64,000 nucleotides of DNA from NCBI GenBank assembly GCA_030432875.1, contig JAUILP010000005.1, forward strand, positions 1 through 64,000, in the 5' to 3' direction. Under the pieces are notes generated by a model, which saw only the letters and a list, made by a program, of their open reading frames with translations, was not told where the DNA came from and made no database searches. Shown in pieces: positions 9,301-18,580 of the stretch (the stretch's first letter is position 1; the number at the start of each line of letters is the position of its first letter). The stretch comes from Oligoflexia bacterium. Its GTDB lineage: Bacteria; Bdellovibrionota_B; Oligoflexia; Oligoflexales; JAGOVF01. Made by a program: the position numbers and the translations under genes.

Positions 9301-9364
9301 TAACAGCATTCATGCCTCGTGCTCTAATCTCACATGAGTCACCTGATCGCTGTTTTTTTTGTGG
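9301..9364 (+). terminator. Possible terminator after the cNMP-domain gene
   Basis: AACAGC ... GCTGTT can pair around an inner CATG-containing stem, and the right arm runs into eight T's. It lies just after the stop at 9288. The loop is long, so support is moderate. Confidence 0.45.
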
Positions 9365-9709
9365 TTATTTTACTTTGGTATCTACTCCTTAAGTCTTGTT
9401 TATCTCAATGATTATAATTAATTTTTTATAATTTTTTTTGAGTGTGTCAATCACCCACAACAGGTTCAGGAAATAATTTTAGCCAACTTCGTTATGCATA
9501 GGGCCAAATCAGTTATAATAAGTTTAAGCCAATATTTATTGTTGGGCCGTTTTGATTTTGTGGTTACTTTTTTAAAAGAGGTGTTTTTCTGGTCAAGGTA
9601 TTGACTTAAACAAACCTCAAGCTAAGTAAAACGCCAAACTTAAACATTTTGTGATGCGATTAGGCAAATTAAACAAAGTAATCAAGAAAATTGGGGTAAG
9701 GTAAAATAA
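9365..9709. other. Intergenic region
   Basis: AT-rich sequence between the regulator gene and the tRNA. I see no gene, repeat or convincing promoter in it. It would hold the 3' trailer of the minus-strand tRNA transcript. Confidence 0.35.
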
Positions 9710-9786
9710 TGGAGCGGGAAAAGGGACTCGAACCCTCGACCTTCTGCATGGCAAGCAGACGCTCTAGCCAACTGAGCTACTCCCGC
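9710..9786 (-). tRNA. tRNA-Gly (anticodon GCC)
   Basis: The complement folds as a full cloverleaf: acceptor GCGGGAG pairs with TTCCCGC, the D arm is GCTC/GAGC, the anticodon stem TCTGC/GCAGA encloses loop TTGCCAT (anticodon GCC), and the T arm is GAGGG-TTCGAGT-CCCTT. The discriminator is T, as in bacterial tRNA-Gly, and CCA is encoded. It reads GGC/GGT codons. Confidence 0.95.
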
Positions 9787-9805
9787 TAAAGAGCATAGGG
9801 GGTAT

Positions 9806-9833
9806 TTTTTAATAGAACCTGTCATACTGTCAA
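9806..9833 (-). promoter_or_regulatory. Probable promoter of tRNA-Gly
   Basis: On the minus strand a perfect -35 TTGACA (9828-9833) is followed after 16 bases by the -10-like TAAAAA (9806-9811), about 20 bases before the tRNA 5' end. The -10 match is weak but the placement is right. Confidence 0.4.
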
Positions 9834-9840
9834 GGAAATT

Positions 9841-10440
9841 GTGATGGAACTGAAAAATATATTTAACATTTTCAAATTTAAACCTAAAAACACCCCCTTT
9901 TTGCCCTCAAAAGGTGACGGTTTCAAGACTTCGTCGCTTAATACACCCAAATCTTGGCATCGAGAACAGCAGAGGTTAATGAAGTCTCGTCCTCTTGATT
10001 TGGAGCAAAGCTATGCCTTATGTGAAGATGTGGCAAAAATTTTGGAAGCCTTTCAGTATGTAAGCACCATTATCATCGCATTGTGCCAAAAAAAATCAGA
10101 GCAGGGCGATGACGAGTATTTTTTTGAGAGGGGAAAAACTAGTAATGATAGGAGTTACTTATTCATTCAACCGTTTAATAGCCCTGGCTGGCTTTTCGAA
10201 CAAGGACCCGCGGGATGGACTTTATCCTATGCACGAAAGATATCTCAGCAGGATCTGTTTGTGCGGCAGGGAGAGGTGATCGATATTGCCACAGTTTATG
10301 TTTCTTCAGTTGATCGGGCACAGATACGCGTAAGTTCTCCGTACCTTTATGGAAGCTCGCTTTATACTTTAGATTATTATGCAGAAAATATTATGCGAAG
10401 GTTGAGAGAAAAAAGTTTTTTATTAGAGAAAAATTCTTGA
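9841..10440 (+). CDS. Hypothetical cytoplasmic protein
   Basis: 199 residues, GTG start at 9841 immediately followed by an ATG. No signal peptide or membrane helix. It has a basic Pro/Lys/Ser-rich N-terminus (about 1-45), a helical part (LDLEQSYALCEDVAKILEAFQYVSTIIIALCQ) and a beta-rich middle with 'LFIQPFNSPGWLFEQGPAGWTLSYARKI', then a basic C-terminal helix. I do not recognise the family. It stands alone between the divergent tRNA gene and the beta-barrel cluster. Confidence 0.55.
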   Translation: MMELKNIFNIFKFKPKNTPFLPSKGDGFKTSSLNTPKSWHREQQRLMKSRPLDLEQSYALCEDVAKILEAFQYVSTIIIALCQKKSEQGDDEYFFERGKTSNDRSYLFIQPFNSPGWLFEQGPAGWTLSYARKISQQDLFVRQGEVIDIATVYVSSVDRAQIRVSSPYLYGSSLYTLDYYAENIMRRLREKSFLLEKNS

Positions 10441-10695
10441 TGAGATCTAGTGAGTAGTATTGATCGATGGCGTCTAATTCTGTTTCGTGCCAGCCACCTG
10501 TTCCGAGCATAGCAAGGGATCTCCTAAGATCAGATAATTAGCATGGAGATCCTTCAGGGTTTTACCCTTCAGGACATCTTTGGCACTTTCGCATCTAAGA
10601 CTAGTTATTTTTTGTTTAGAGATTTTGGTCAAGTGATTAATGAGTTTCTATTCTGTCGTTGTGAGTCCGGTGGTCTAATTTTAGGTTGAGTCTTT

Positions 10696-11361
10696 ATGAG
10701 GAAACTCTGCAGGAGATATTTTATTAAGTTAGGTAAATTTGTTGTGCTGTATTGCCGTTGTATTTGTTTGTTATTTTTTTTTATGGGGAGTCAACCTCTG
10801 AGCGCCGGGGTGCTATTTTCGCCAGGTCTTGAGGTGACTAGCTATTCGTTTGCTCCTCTTCACGAAGAAAACACTCCCAACTATTATGCTCTCGGACCGG
10901 CAGTTACCCTCGGTTATTCGCTAAATCAGATGATTGATTTTGGGTTTTTTGCAAATTATTTACCTGGCGCTGTAAAAAAAATTGGTGTCGGCGATGAGGA
11001 CGCTTTTATCTACAATTTGGGAGTAGAACTCGGCGGCACTTTTATAAACCAAAATGTCAAATTTAAACTCAAAGGAAGCGAGCAGCGTTACCGGGGACTT
11101 AACACCGCAATTGAAAATCATGTGGAAGGATTTTGGCGCGGACGCGCCTATGGTTTTGCCACATTGGGCGTCATTCCCATCAACAGAGAATTTTTTATGG
11201 AAATTGGTTTAGAGGTTATGCGCAGTTCATTAACACAAGATTCATTAGATCCTAATAAAGAAAAAAGAGCACTTACATATTTTAGTGCTATAATAGGCTT
11301 TACATTTAATGATTTCAAACCTTCATTTATTGAGACGCGTTTATTTAAAGGCATTATATAA
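10696..11361 (+). CDS. Predicted outer-membrane beta-barrel protein
   Basis: 221 residues with a long signal sequence: a basic N-terminus, then a hydrophobic stretch at about residues 13-32 and a likely cleavage after PLSAG. The mature protein alternates hydrophobic and polar residues with Gly/aromatic-rich strands (AVTLGYSLNQMIDFGFFANYL, GRAYGFATLGVIPI, FFMEIGLEVMRSS, LTYFSAIIGFTF), as in an eight-strand OmpA/OmpW-like barrel. It lies 15 bases before exbB and is probably in the same operon, which suggests an outer-membrane partner for the ExbB/ExbD motor or simple co-expression. Function unknown. Confidence 0.6.
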   Translation: MRKLCRRYFIKLGKFVVLYCRCICLLFFFMGSQPLSAGVLFSPGLEVTSYSFAPLHEENTPNYYALGPAVTLGYSLNQMIDFGFFANYLPGAVKKIGVGDEDAFIYNLGVELGGTFINQNVKFKLKGSEQRYRGLNTAIENHVEGFWRGRAYGFATLGVIPINREFFMEIGLEVMRSSLTQDSLDPNKEKRALTYFSAIIGFTFNDFKPSFIETRLFKGII

Positions 11362-11376
11362 AGGGGAAGAGGGAAA

Positions 11377-12021
11377 ATGGAAGACAAATTTAATCTTGTT
11401 GAAGAACTTTTAAAAATCACTTTATTTGGGACAGAATGGGTGCTCTGGCTTTTGATTCTGCTCAGTGTGCTTTCTCTCTTTGTTGTGATTGAGCGCTTTA
11501 TATTTTTTATGAGAATTAGACTTAATTTTACCATTTTTAGCCATGATTATATCGAATATTTGATTGCCGGAAAAACAGAAGAAGCAGAAAAACTATGCCG
11601 GGATCACCTGTCCTTCGAAAGTGAAATGGCTCTACAAGGCTTTAAGAACAAGGCTAAAGGGATACAGGCTATGGAGGAATCTATGGCAGCCTATTTGGTT
11701 GGCTCTCGGCAAAAACTTGACAAAGGTTTGGTAATTCTTGGAACATTAGGGAACAATGCTCCTTTTATTGGACTTTTTGGTACGGTACTAGGCATTATCC
11801 AGGCATTCCATGATTTGGCACAAAATCCCGATGGGGGAACTTCAGTGGTTATGTCGGGGATAAGTGAAGCTCTTATCGCTACAGCCGTTGGTCTTCTCGT
11901 CGCTATCCCTGCTGTTATTTTTTATAACGCCTTTCAGCGTAAAGTTAAACAGCACATGTCTAATGCTCAAGCGCTACTGAAACTTACAGTAACTCATTTT
12001 GCTCAAACCAAAGAGGGATAG
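11377..12021 (+). CDS. exbB: ExbB/TolQ/MotA-type proton channel subunit
   Basis: 214-residue inner-membrane protein that with ExbD uses proton-motive force to drive outer-membrane processes. An N-terminal helix at about 22-45 is followed by a cytoplasmic stretch and two C-terminal helices. The family core 'LGTLGNNAPFIGLFGTVLGIIQAF' lies at about 120-143 and 'GISEALIATAVGLLVAIPAVIFYNAF' at about 160-185. Strong purine-rich ribosome site (GGGGAAGAGGG) upstream. It is followed after 36 bases by exbD. A TolQ or other energiser role cannot be excluded because neither tonB nor tolA/tolB is nearby. Confidence 0.85.
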   Translation: MEDKFNLVEELLKITLFGTEWVLWLLILLSVLSLFVVIERFIFFMRIRLNFTIFSHDYIEYLIAGKTEEAEKLCRDHLSFESEMALQGFKNKAKGIQAMEESMAAYLVGSRQKLDKGLVILGTLGNNAPFIGLFGTVLGIIQAFHDLAQNPDGGTSVVMSGISEALIATAVGLLVAIPAVIFYNAFQRKVKQHMSNAQALLKLTVTHFAQTKEG

Positions 12022-12057
12022 TCTTCCTCAAATATCCACAAATAAAGGTGCACCCCC

Positions 12058-12480
12058 ATGTCAGGTATACTTTCAGAAGAACATGAAGAAGAAATAACAG
12101 GTATAAATGTGACGCCTCTCGTGGATGTTATGTTAGTCCTTTTAGTAATTTTCATGGTTACCACAAGCTATATCGTTAAAAATGCTATCGATCTCAAGCT
12201 TCCCAAAGCAGCCTCTGGGATTGAAAAAGAAGTTAATACGATGGAAATTATTATAGATAAGGAGCAGCGCCTCTATTTTAATAGCCAATCCATCGTTTTT
12301 GAGGATCTTCCCGCCATTATTGCGGCAGAAAAACAAAAGGCAACAGGGGAAAATATTACGGTTCTCATTAGCGCTGACGAGGCTACCCTACACGGGGCGG
12401 TCGTTCGCCTTATTGATATTGTTCGGTCGCAGGGGATCACGGATTTTGCAATAAATGTTGAAGCGAGTCAGCAAAAGTAA
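12058..12480 (+). CDS. exbD: ExbD/TolR-type biopolymer transport protein
   Basis: 140 residues. A short cytoplasmic start is followed by one transmembrane helix (about 22-42) preceded by the diagnostic 'INVTPLVDVMLVLLVIFMV', in which the Asp of 'LVDVML' is the proton-carrying residue. The periplasmic domain ends in the usual 'GAVVRLIDIVRSQGITDFAINVE' fold. It pairs with the ExbB upstream. No TonB-like protein follows, so the working partner of this motor is encoded elsewhere or is unusual. Confidence 0.88.
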   Translation: MSGILSEEHEEEITGINVTPLVDVMLVLLVIFMVTTSYIVKNAIDLKLPKAASGIEKEVNTMEIIIDKEQRLYFNSQSIVFEDLPAIIAAEKQKATGENITVLISADEATLHGAVVRLIDIVRSQGITDFAINVEASQQK

Positions 12481-12681
12481 TAAGTTAATTTATGTCACCT
12501 AGTTTATTTTTTGGGGTTAATGGACTCAAAGGGTTTGGTTTTTTGAACAGTGTATCTCGCTTAAGCTTAATGGAATGGTTATTATTCGTGGGTTTCTCTG
12601 CTCAAAAATCCCAAGTTAACGGCAAAAAATAAATTATGATACACCTTGCCAAAGGCTAATTTTGCCTGCTTTAAGGGTTTT

Positions 12682-14139
12682 ATGGACGTAAATGTAGATG
12701 CTCCTATTTCAATTGCTGATTGCTTCCAATACCTTGATGAAAAAATATTTTCTACAATTCCCTTAGCCCAAGATACAAAACCCAAAAGCTGGCCTGGAAA
12801 AGTGGGCATTGAACTTGAAATGCTCGCAATTAAAGAAACTCAAATAGGTAATACTGCAACAAAGCCCGAAATTCTTCCCTTATTTTCATTTGCAAACGTC
12901 GATGCTGCTAGCACTATGGGGATTTGCGAAAAGATAGCTTCAGAACAAGATTGGCGTCCTATCTTTTTTTCGTCAGAGGCGCATGAGACAGCAAATACTA
13001 TAGAAAAAATAGAAATTAACCCGATTGAAGCGATTACGTTTGAGCCAGGGGGGCAGCTTGAGTTTTCAACTAAGCCCTTCGACTGTTTACTTGGCGCGTC
13101 AAAACACCTAGAGCAGCTGCAAAAAATATTGAGAGAGGGTTTTGCTAAATATAATGCTGGTTTTTTGCAGATAGGCTTAAATCCTTGGTATGAACCAGAT
13201 GAAATCGGTCTGCAGATGAAAAAGCGACGATATATAGCGATGGACCAGTTTTTTGCCAAAGACGGGGTATCTGGGTCACAAATGATGCGGCAAACTATGT
13301 CTATTCAAGTCTGTCTTGATTATGGTGATCGACAGCAGCAGTTGGCGCGCAGGTATATCGCCGCTAACCATTTGGCTCCTATTGCCGCGGCTATGTTCGC
13401 TTATTCGCCCATCGTATCTGGAAAGGTATCCCCATATAAATCAGCAAGAATCGCGGTTTGGAAAAATTTAGACCCGACGCGTACGGGGTTTCCCATTCCT
13501 AGTGGTTCTCGATCTAAAATTTTTGACCGTGCACAGATTATAGATGCTTATCTTAATTTCGCTCTGGCTGCTCGCGTAATATACGTGGCTAAAAAAAATT
13601 ATGCTGTGCCCAACAATATGAGTTTTGCCGCTTGGATGGCCCACGGGTACCAAGGCGTCTACCCAAGCTTAACTGATTTTGTCAATCACCTGAGTCTTCT
13701 TTTCCCCGAAGTTCGTCCCAAGGGTTTTTTAGAAATTCGCTCAACTGACTGTTTGCCGCAGATTTGGCAAGATATTCCCGCTAGTTTTTATCTTGGCCTC
13801 ATCTATGATGAAGAGAACTTAAGTTGGCTGCTCGATTATTTCGGGGAGACAAGTAAAACGCAGTTGCATGATATGTGGCAGCGTGCTGCTTATGGTTTAA
13901 GGGATAAAGACCTCAAGGACCATGCTGTAGTACTTATAAAACGTGCCATTGAAGGGTTGCAGCGATTACCGGCGTGTTTTTTTTCAGATACTTATTTAAA
14001 AAAGTTTGCCTTATTTGCTGAGCATTTTACGGGCAGAGGTTTGACGCCAGCTGATGATTTGCTTGCTGAGTTAAAAAATTATGGGCAGGTGGATTTGGCG
14101 TTATTTAAAAAAGTAGAGAAATATTGGCGAGATTTATAG
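12682..14139 (+). CDS. Glutamate-cysteine ligase (GCS2/plant-type-like)
   Basis: First enzyme of glutathione synthesis: ATP-dependent joining of L-glutamate gamma-carboxyl to cysteine. About 485 residues from the ATG at 12682, which has AAGGG just upstream; an in-frame TTG at 12646 would add 12 residues but has no good ribosome site. Family signs are 'KVGIELEML' (the substrate/Mg strand), 'FEPGGQLEFSTKP' (a hallmark of the plant/alpha-proteobacterial GCL group), 'LQIGLNPWY', 'RRYIAMDQFF' and 'MMRQTMSIQVCLDYG'. The gene for glutathione synthetase is not in the window. It is followed after 37 bases by the glutamate dehydrogenase gene, so two glutamate-using enzymes may be co-expressed. Confidence 0.85.
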   Translation: MDVNVDAPISIADCFQYLDEKIFSTIPLAQDTKPKSWPGKVGIELEMLAIKETQIGNTATKPEILPLFSFANVDAASTMGICEKIASEQDWRPIFFSSEAHETANTIEKIEINPIEAITFEPGGQLEFSTKPFDCLLGASKHLEQLQKILREGFAKYNAGFLQIGLNPWYEPDEIGLQMKKRRYIAMDQFFAKDGVSGSQMMRQTMSIQVCLDYGDRQQQLARRYIAANHLAPIAAAMFAYSPIVSGKVSPYKSARIAVWKNLDPTRTGFPIPSGSRSKIFDRAQIIDAYLNFALAARVIYVAKKNYAVPNNMSFAAWMAHGYQGVYPSLTDFVNHLSLLFPEVRPKGFLEIRSTDCLPQIWQDIPASFYLGLIYDEENLSWLLDYFGETSKTQLHDMWQRAAYGLRDKDLKDHAVVLIKRAIEGLQRLPACFFSDTYLKKFALFAEHFTGRGLTPADDLLAELKNYGQVDLALFKKVEKYWRDL

Positions 14140-14176
14140 AATCTTGAAACTTTGAAATCTTATTAAGGAGTTTTTT

Positions 14177-17100
14177 GTGGTATTTAAACTAAGCTCTGAT
14201 GAGCAAAAAGAAATCTCGGATGAACTTCCTGATGAAATGGAAACAGATAATTATAGTGATGAAGTCACAGATAAACCTGCCCTAGAGTTGGAGCGCTATA
14301 TAGAAGAAGTTGCCGATACGGTGCGCATAGGACTTGATCAAAGCATTGCAATATTGACGCCATGGTTTTTTAATAACATGCCGAGAGTTTATTATGCGAC
14401 AACGCCAAAAACGGAAAAAATAAGGCACCTTTCAGCGATTATTACCGGGCACGTATTTGAAACAAAACAAACTGTTGAGCTGTGGGATAGGGACAGAGTA
14501 AAGGTAACCTATATTGGCCCAGGTGGTGACCAAAATATACTTTTAGAAATGGCCGCTAAGGTTAAAGCCCAGCAGCTCAAAATGGGGGCGATTTATTTTT
14601 CAAAGGACAAGCTGCTTTTCCTGGCAACTTTTTTTTGCAGCAGTCACATTAAGCTGGATTCCAATAATGTCCGTATCATGGAGAAAATCAACAAATCACG
14701 AGAACTTCTGCTACTTCGCTATCCCCAGTTTGCAGATTCTATCAACGATTTTTTAGCAAATCTTGACAATGATTTTGTCACTTATGCTACGACAGCGCGC
14801 ATAGAGCGTACTTATACTATGCTTAGTGATATGGCTTCTCATGAGGGCACCCACACATTTGTCGAGCAAATTGAGGATTCTAATTATGCACGATTAACTC
14901 TAGGCATCAAAAATATGGAGCCTGGTGCCGTACTGGAGCAGGTACTTTATCTAAAAAGCCGCTATAATTTTACCATCGTTCGCGCCTTTTTAACTCAGTT
15001 TTCCCACGGTCAGAGTGACCCCATTTCAGTTTTTATTTTTATCATAAAAAATCTTTCAGGTGAAAAGATCAATACTAACGATATTTCCATGATTAAGCTA
15101 AATAAAGCTCTGAGAACCTTGAGTTGGGTTGACATGGATGACCTTAATGTTTTGAGTAACGAGCCTTATAAAGCTTCCATAAATGGCTGCAATTTTTTAC
15201 GCAGTTTAGGTATTTGGGTGCAGGTCCTACGCGGCAAGGAAAATCCCTATTATTATTCAGAATATAAAATTAGATCGACTTTTATTGATGAGTGGGAGCT
15301 CTCGTTTCAATTATTAGATTTATTTCGTATTAAATTTGATCCCCTAAAACAAGAAGAAAGAAAAAGCGGCGCTTATAATAGGCTCAAAGAGGTAATTCTT
15401 GCTAAAGCAAATGCCATGGTTGATGAGGTTCAGCGCAATATCTTTGTAGAATGCCTTAATTTTATCGACCATGTGGTGAAGACAAATTATTTTTCCCCAA
15501 CCAAAACAGGGCTCGCTTTTAGAATTGATCCTGCCGTGCTAGACACTAATTTTTATACGCAAAAACCTTTTGGTATTTTCTTTATTGTCGGTAGAGATTA
15601 CCGTTTTTTCCATGTGCGCTGGAAAGATATTTCGCGCGGGGGGCTTAGGGTTATTCTTCCTCGTTCCAAATCAGATTACGAGTTTGCCTTAGCGGGACTC
15701 TTTGATGAGGTTTACGGCCTGAGTCTTGCGCAGCAGCTTAAAAATAAAGACATCCCAGAAGGTGGTTCCAAATGTGTTATCTTAATTAAACCCAATGGCA
15801 AGCGGGATCAATGTGTTCGCGCTTCCGTAAATGCGCTCCTTGACCTACTGGTCCCCGATGATGAATATCATGAAAGCAAGGGTATTCAGCGGGTGAGCTA
15901 TTATCATCAAGATGAAATAATTTATCTCGGTCCAGATGAGAATGTCACCAACGAACTCATAAGCTGGATCCCTGAGCAGGCGATGCGGAGGGGGTATCCC
16001 TATGCCAGAGCATTTATGTCTTCAAAGCCCAATGACGGCATCAATCACAAAGAGTATGGTGTTACTTCAGAGGGGGTCTATGTCTATCTTATAAATATGT
16101 TAAAGCATCTTGGCATCAATCCACATAAGGATTCATTCTCCATAAAAATGACAGGTGGCCCAGATGGTGATGTTGGTGGAAACCTCCTGAAAATTTTATA
16201 TAGAGAACTAAAAGAAACCCCACGAATTCTCACTATCTCGGATGGTTTTGGTGCGGCTTATGATCCAGCAGGTCTTAACTGGCCTGAGCTGCTGCGTCTG
16301 TTTGAAGAGGGCAAATCAATTAGTGAATTTAACCCCGCTCTTCTTTCTTCCAAAAAGGCATTTGTTATTCCTGCAGATTCGCCGGAACATATCAATATTC
16401 GCAATACCATTTTTGGTAAAGTTCACGGCGATATCTTTATTCCTGCTGGGGGACGGCCTTTCACCGTTAATGCCAAAAATTGGAAACTCTTTATCGATGA
16501 AGAAGGCAAACCAACGGCTAAAGGCATTGTTGAAGGGGCGAATATTTTCTTTACCCCTGATGCTAGAGAAAATTTGCAAAATCATGGAATTTTAATGCTG
16601 AAAGACTCTAGTGCCAATAAAACAGGGGTAATATGTTCTTCTTATGAAATCATTTCTTCTCTTACCATGGATAAGGAAGAGTTTTTGTCCCTTAAAGAAC
16701 AATATGTCAATGAAGTGATCGATATACTTCGCCATAAAGCTGATCAGGAAGCGAATTTGTTATTTGCGGAATATTCTCATCAAGCAGGACGGCGCAATCT
16801 AGTGACCCTGTCTACCGATATTTCACTAGAAATCAATGAGATTACCGATTTACTGCTGGCAAATATCACAGCAAATGCGGACACCCTTTTGAAGGATAAG
16901 GTATTTACTGATATTATTTATGACCATTGCCCGCCGGTTTTGCGCTCGCGTTTTAAAGACCGCATATTAACAAAGTTACCTGTTCCCCATCAAATAGCTC
17001 TTATATCTGCAAGCATTGCTTCGCAGATTGTTTATACAGAAGGTCTGGGGTGGACGCGACAGATCCCTGAGGTTGAGCGTTTTGCGGCGATTGTAACTTA

Positions 17101-17254
17101 TTTGCGCCAAAATAAACTTACCCGTGACCTCATAAATGAAGTGGAAAATTCGCAGCTTGAGCATAAGGAGCTTATTGAAACAATCTTGACACGGAGCGCA
17201 GCGCGAGCCTTGACGCTCATGAGTTTGGAACAGCAAAAAGCTAATGGAACCTAA
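14177..17254 (+). CDS. Large NAD-type glutamate dehydrogenase
   Basis: Catalyses oxidative deamination of glutamate to 2-oxoglutarate. 1025 residues, shorter than the 1600-residue L_180 class (GdhB/Gdh2 of pseudomonads) and close to the ~115-kDa class. The GTG start has AAGGAG 6 bases before it. The catalytic half starts around residue 470: 'VRWKDISRGGLRVI' (with the substrate-binding Lys/Arg), 'EGGSKCVILIKP' and the Rossmann region 'SIKMTGGPDGDVGGNLLK', then 'VEGANIFFTPDAR' and 'DSSANKTGVICSSYEI'. The N-terminal ~450 residues include ACT-like regulatory segments. Likely a catabolic enzyme allowing growth on amino acids. Confidence 0.88.
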   Translation: MVFKLSSDEQKEISDELPDEMETDNYSDEVTDKPALELERYIEEVADTVRIGLDQSIAILTPWFFNNMPRVYYATTPKTEKIRHLSAIITGHVFETKQTVELWDRDRVKVTYIGPGGDQNILLEMAAKVKAQQLKMGAIYFSKDKLLFLATFFCSSHIKLDSNNVRIMEKINKSRELLLLRYPQFADSINDFLANLDNDFVTYATTARIERTYTMLSDMASHEGTHTFVEQIEDSNYARLTLGIKNMEPGAVLEQVLYLKSRYNFTIVRAFLTQFSHGQSDPISVFIFIIKNLSGEKINTNDISMIKLNKALRTLSWVDMDDLNVLSNEPYKASINGCNFLRSLGIWVQVLRGKENPYYYSEYKIRSTFIDEWELSFQLLDLFRIKFDPLKQEERKSGAYNRLKEVILAKANAMVDEVQRNIFVECLNFIDHVVKTNYFSPTKTGLAFRIDPAVLDTNFYTQKPFGIFFIVGRDYRFFHVRWKDISRGGLRVILPRSKSDYEFALAGLFDEVYGLSLAQQLKNKDIPEGGSKCVILIKPNGKRDQCVRASVNALLDLLVPDDEYHESKGIQRVSYYHQDEIIYLGPDENVTNELISWIPEQAMRRGYPYARAFMSSKPNDGINHKEYGVTSEGVYVYLINMLKHLGINPHKDSFSIKMTGGPDGDVGGNLLKILYRELKETPRILTISDGFGAAYDPAGLNWPELLRLFEEGKSISEFNPALLSSKKAFVIPADSPEHINIRNTIFGKVHGDIFIPAGGRPFTVNAKNWKLFIDEEGKPTAKGIVEGANIFFTPDARENLQNHGILMLKDSSANKTGVICSSYEIISSLTMDKEEFLSLKEQYVNEVIDILRHKADQEANLLFAEYSHQAGRRNLVTLSTDISLEINEITDLLLANITANADTLLKDKVFTDIIYDHCPPVLRSRFKDRILTKLPVPHQIALISASIASQIVYTEGLGWTRQIPEVERFAAIVTYLRQNKLTRDLINEVENSQLEHKELIETILTRSAARALTLMSLEQQKANGT

Positions 17255-17277
17255 AGTTAAAGAGTGTTCGTGATATG

Positions 17278-17312
17278 TCGTGGGCTAAAAACGGAAAAGA
17301 CAAAGCCCACGA
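17278..17312 (+). other. Strong hairpin after the glutamate dehydrogenase gene
   Basis: A 9-bp perfect stem TCGTGGGCT / AGCCCACGA with a 17-base A-rich loop, 24 bases after the stop at 17254. It has no following T-run, so it is more likely an RNA-stabilising or Rho-dependent 3' structure than a classical terminator. Confidence 0.6.
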
Positions 17313-17384
17313 TAGCTTTACGCCGAGGCTAAGCATCCTTTCGTGATAGTCAAGTATTTCATGTATAAAAATAGGAGATTTTAA

Positions 17385-17732
17385 ATGGCTCAGTTTATGT
17401 TGTTACTCAAAGGAAGCTTCGACCAATATCAGCAAAAAAATGCTGAGGAAAAAAAAGAAATAATGGACAAATATGCAAAATTTGTCGGTGATCTTCATAA
17501 AGAAAAGAGACTTGTCCACGGAGATCCTGCGGCTCAAGGGCAATGGATTATAAGTCCAAGTAGCCAAAAAAATGAAATACGAAAAATAAGTGATGATGAT
17601 AGGGAAAATATAACTGGGTATTTTATTATTGAAGCAGATTCTATGGATCAAGCCCTTTCCATCGTGCGCCAGTGTCCCGCTTCAAGTCATGGCGATTACA
17701 TGCAAGTGCTGCAATTAGGGTACGAGAGCTGA
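17385..17732 (+). CDS. YciI-like (DGPF-domain) small protein
   Basis: 115 residues with the ferredoxin-like YciI/DGPF fold: 'AQFMLLLKGSFDQYQQKNAEEKKEIMDKYAKFVGDL' is the first strand and helix, a His-containing 'LVHGDPAAQG' turn follows, and 'ITGYFIIEADSMDQALSIVRQCPA' is the second helix with the typical 'GYFI(I/V)..S...A......CP'. The family contains small enzymes and RNA-polymerase-sigma-linked proteins of mostly unknown function. A good ribosome site (AGGAG) precedes the ATG. Independent gene between the GDH unit and a convergent exported protein. Confidence 0.7.
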   Translation: MAQFMLLLKGSFDQYQQKNAEEKKEIMDKYAKFVGDLHKEKRLVHGDPAAQGQWIISPSSQKNEIRKISDDDRENITGYFIIEADSMDQALSIVRQCPASSHGDYMQVLQLGYES

Positions 17733-17768
17733 AAAATTGAATTAATGAATAATTTTTGTGCCGTATAT

Positions 17769-18428
17769 TTATTGAGATTGAGCCCTGCTGAGGCGCAAAA
17801 ATTTTCGGCAAATCGGGGTTAAAAAGCCCCGATCATCAAGTTTTTCAAATGTTTTTAATTCCGCTTCTATAAGCAAGCAACTTTCGTCATGTTTAGGGCA
17901 AGTATACTGAAATGCCACAGACTTATTGTATGCGAGACTCCCTGATTTAATCTTTTTTTCTTTAATAAAGAGAGCGGGGGCTAATAGATTTTCAAAAGTT
18001 GTGATTTTTTTTTGCGCTTTTTCTGCGGCTGAAAATTTTTCATTCTCAAGAATTGCTATGTTTTTTAGTTCAACCTCGATGGCAGTGAGACCGCTTTGTT
18101 GTAAGTTAGCCTGTAAATCTCCTTTCGCGTTATAGGCATTTTCAGGAATAGTCGTCGTTGTTATCTGCTTTTTGATCCGACCTCTTTTCGCCTCTAAAAT
18201 TGCTTTATGTTTTTTTAAAACAAGGCTCTCATCATGCGGCAGTTTTTTTTGATCAAGCAAGCTTAAATAAAATCCTGAGAGTTCGCGTTGGCAATTTCCA
18301 CGCAAGTTTTCTGCGGCTCTATAACTGATGGGGTCTTCGCTAAAAGAAGAAGCATAAAGCTCATTAATACCAGAATAGGAGTTTAACAGCAGTGTACACA
18401 AAAAAGTAAGAAGTAGGCGACTCGGCAT
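17769..18428 (-). CDS. Exported protein of unknown function
   Basis: Start taken at the ATG at 18428 (MPSRLLLTFLCTLLLN), which gives a clean signal peptide; an earlier in-frame ATG at 18473 would add 15 residues. The mature part is Lys/Glu-rich and helical with coiled-coil character (about residues 60-150), and carries four cysteines. Near the C-terminus the coding sequence contains a strong GC hairpin (17812-17832, ATCGGGG/CCCCGAT on either strand). No family was recognised. It is convergent with the YciI-like gene. Confidence 0.6.
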   Translation of the reverse strand: MPSRLLLTFLCTLLLNSYSGINELYASSFSEDPISYRAAENLRGNCQRELSGFYLSLLDQKKLPHDESLVLKKHKAILEAKRGRIKKQITTTTIPENAYNAKGDLQANLQQSGLTAIEVELKNIAILENEKFSAAEKAQKKITTFENLLAPALFIKEKKIKSGSLAYNKSVAFQYTCPKHDESCLLIEAELKTFEKLDDRGFLTPICRKFLRLSRAQSQ

Positions 18429-18580
18429 ATTATTTACCCAGTTTTTAGCTAATAGGCACATGATTAGTTGCAAGAAACGCTTGGGATTTGCTCTTATATT
18501 GAGTAGTATACTATAAGTAACGAGATGAGTGTTTCACTATCTCTTTAATAAATTGTCCCCAAGCAAAATCGAGGTCGCTT

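Noticed and set aside
17812-17832. Terminator
   Set aside because: A strong GC hairpin, but it lies inside the 3' coding part of the exported-protein gene and has no T-run after it.
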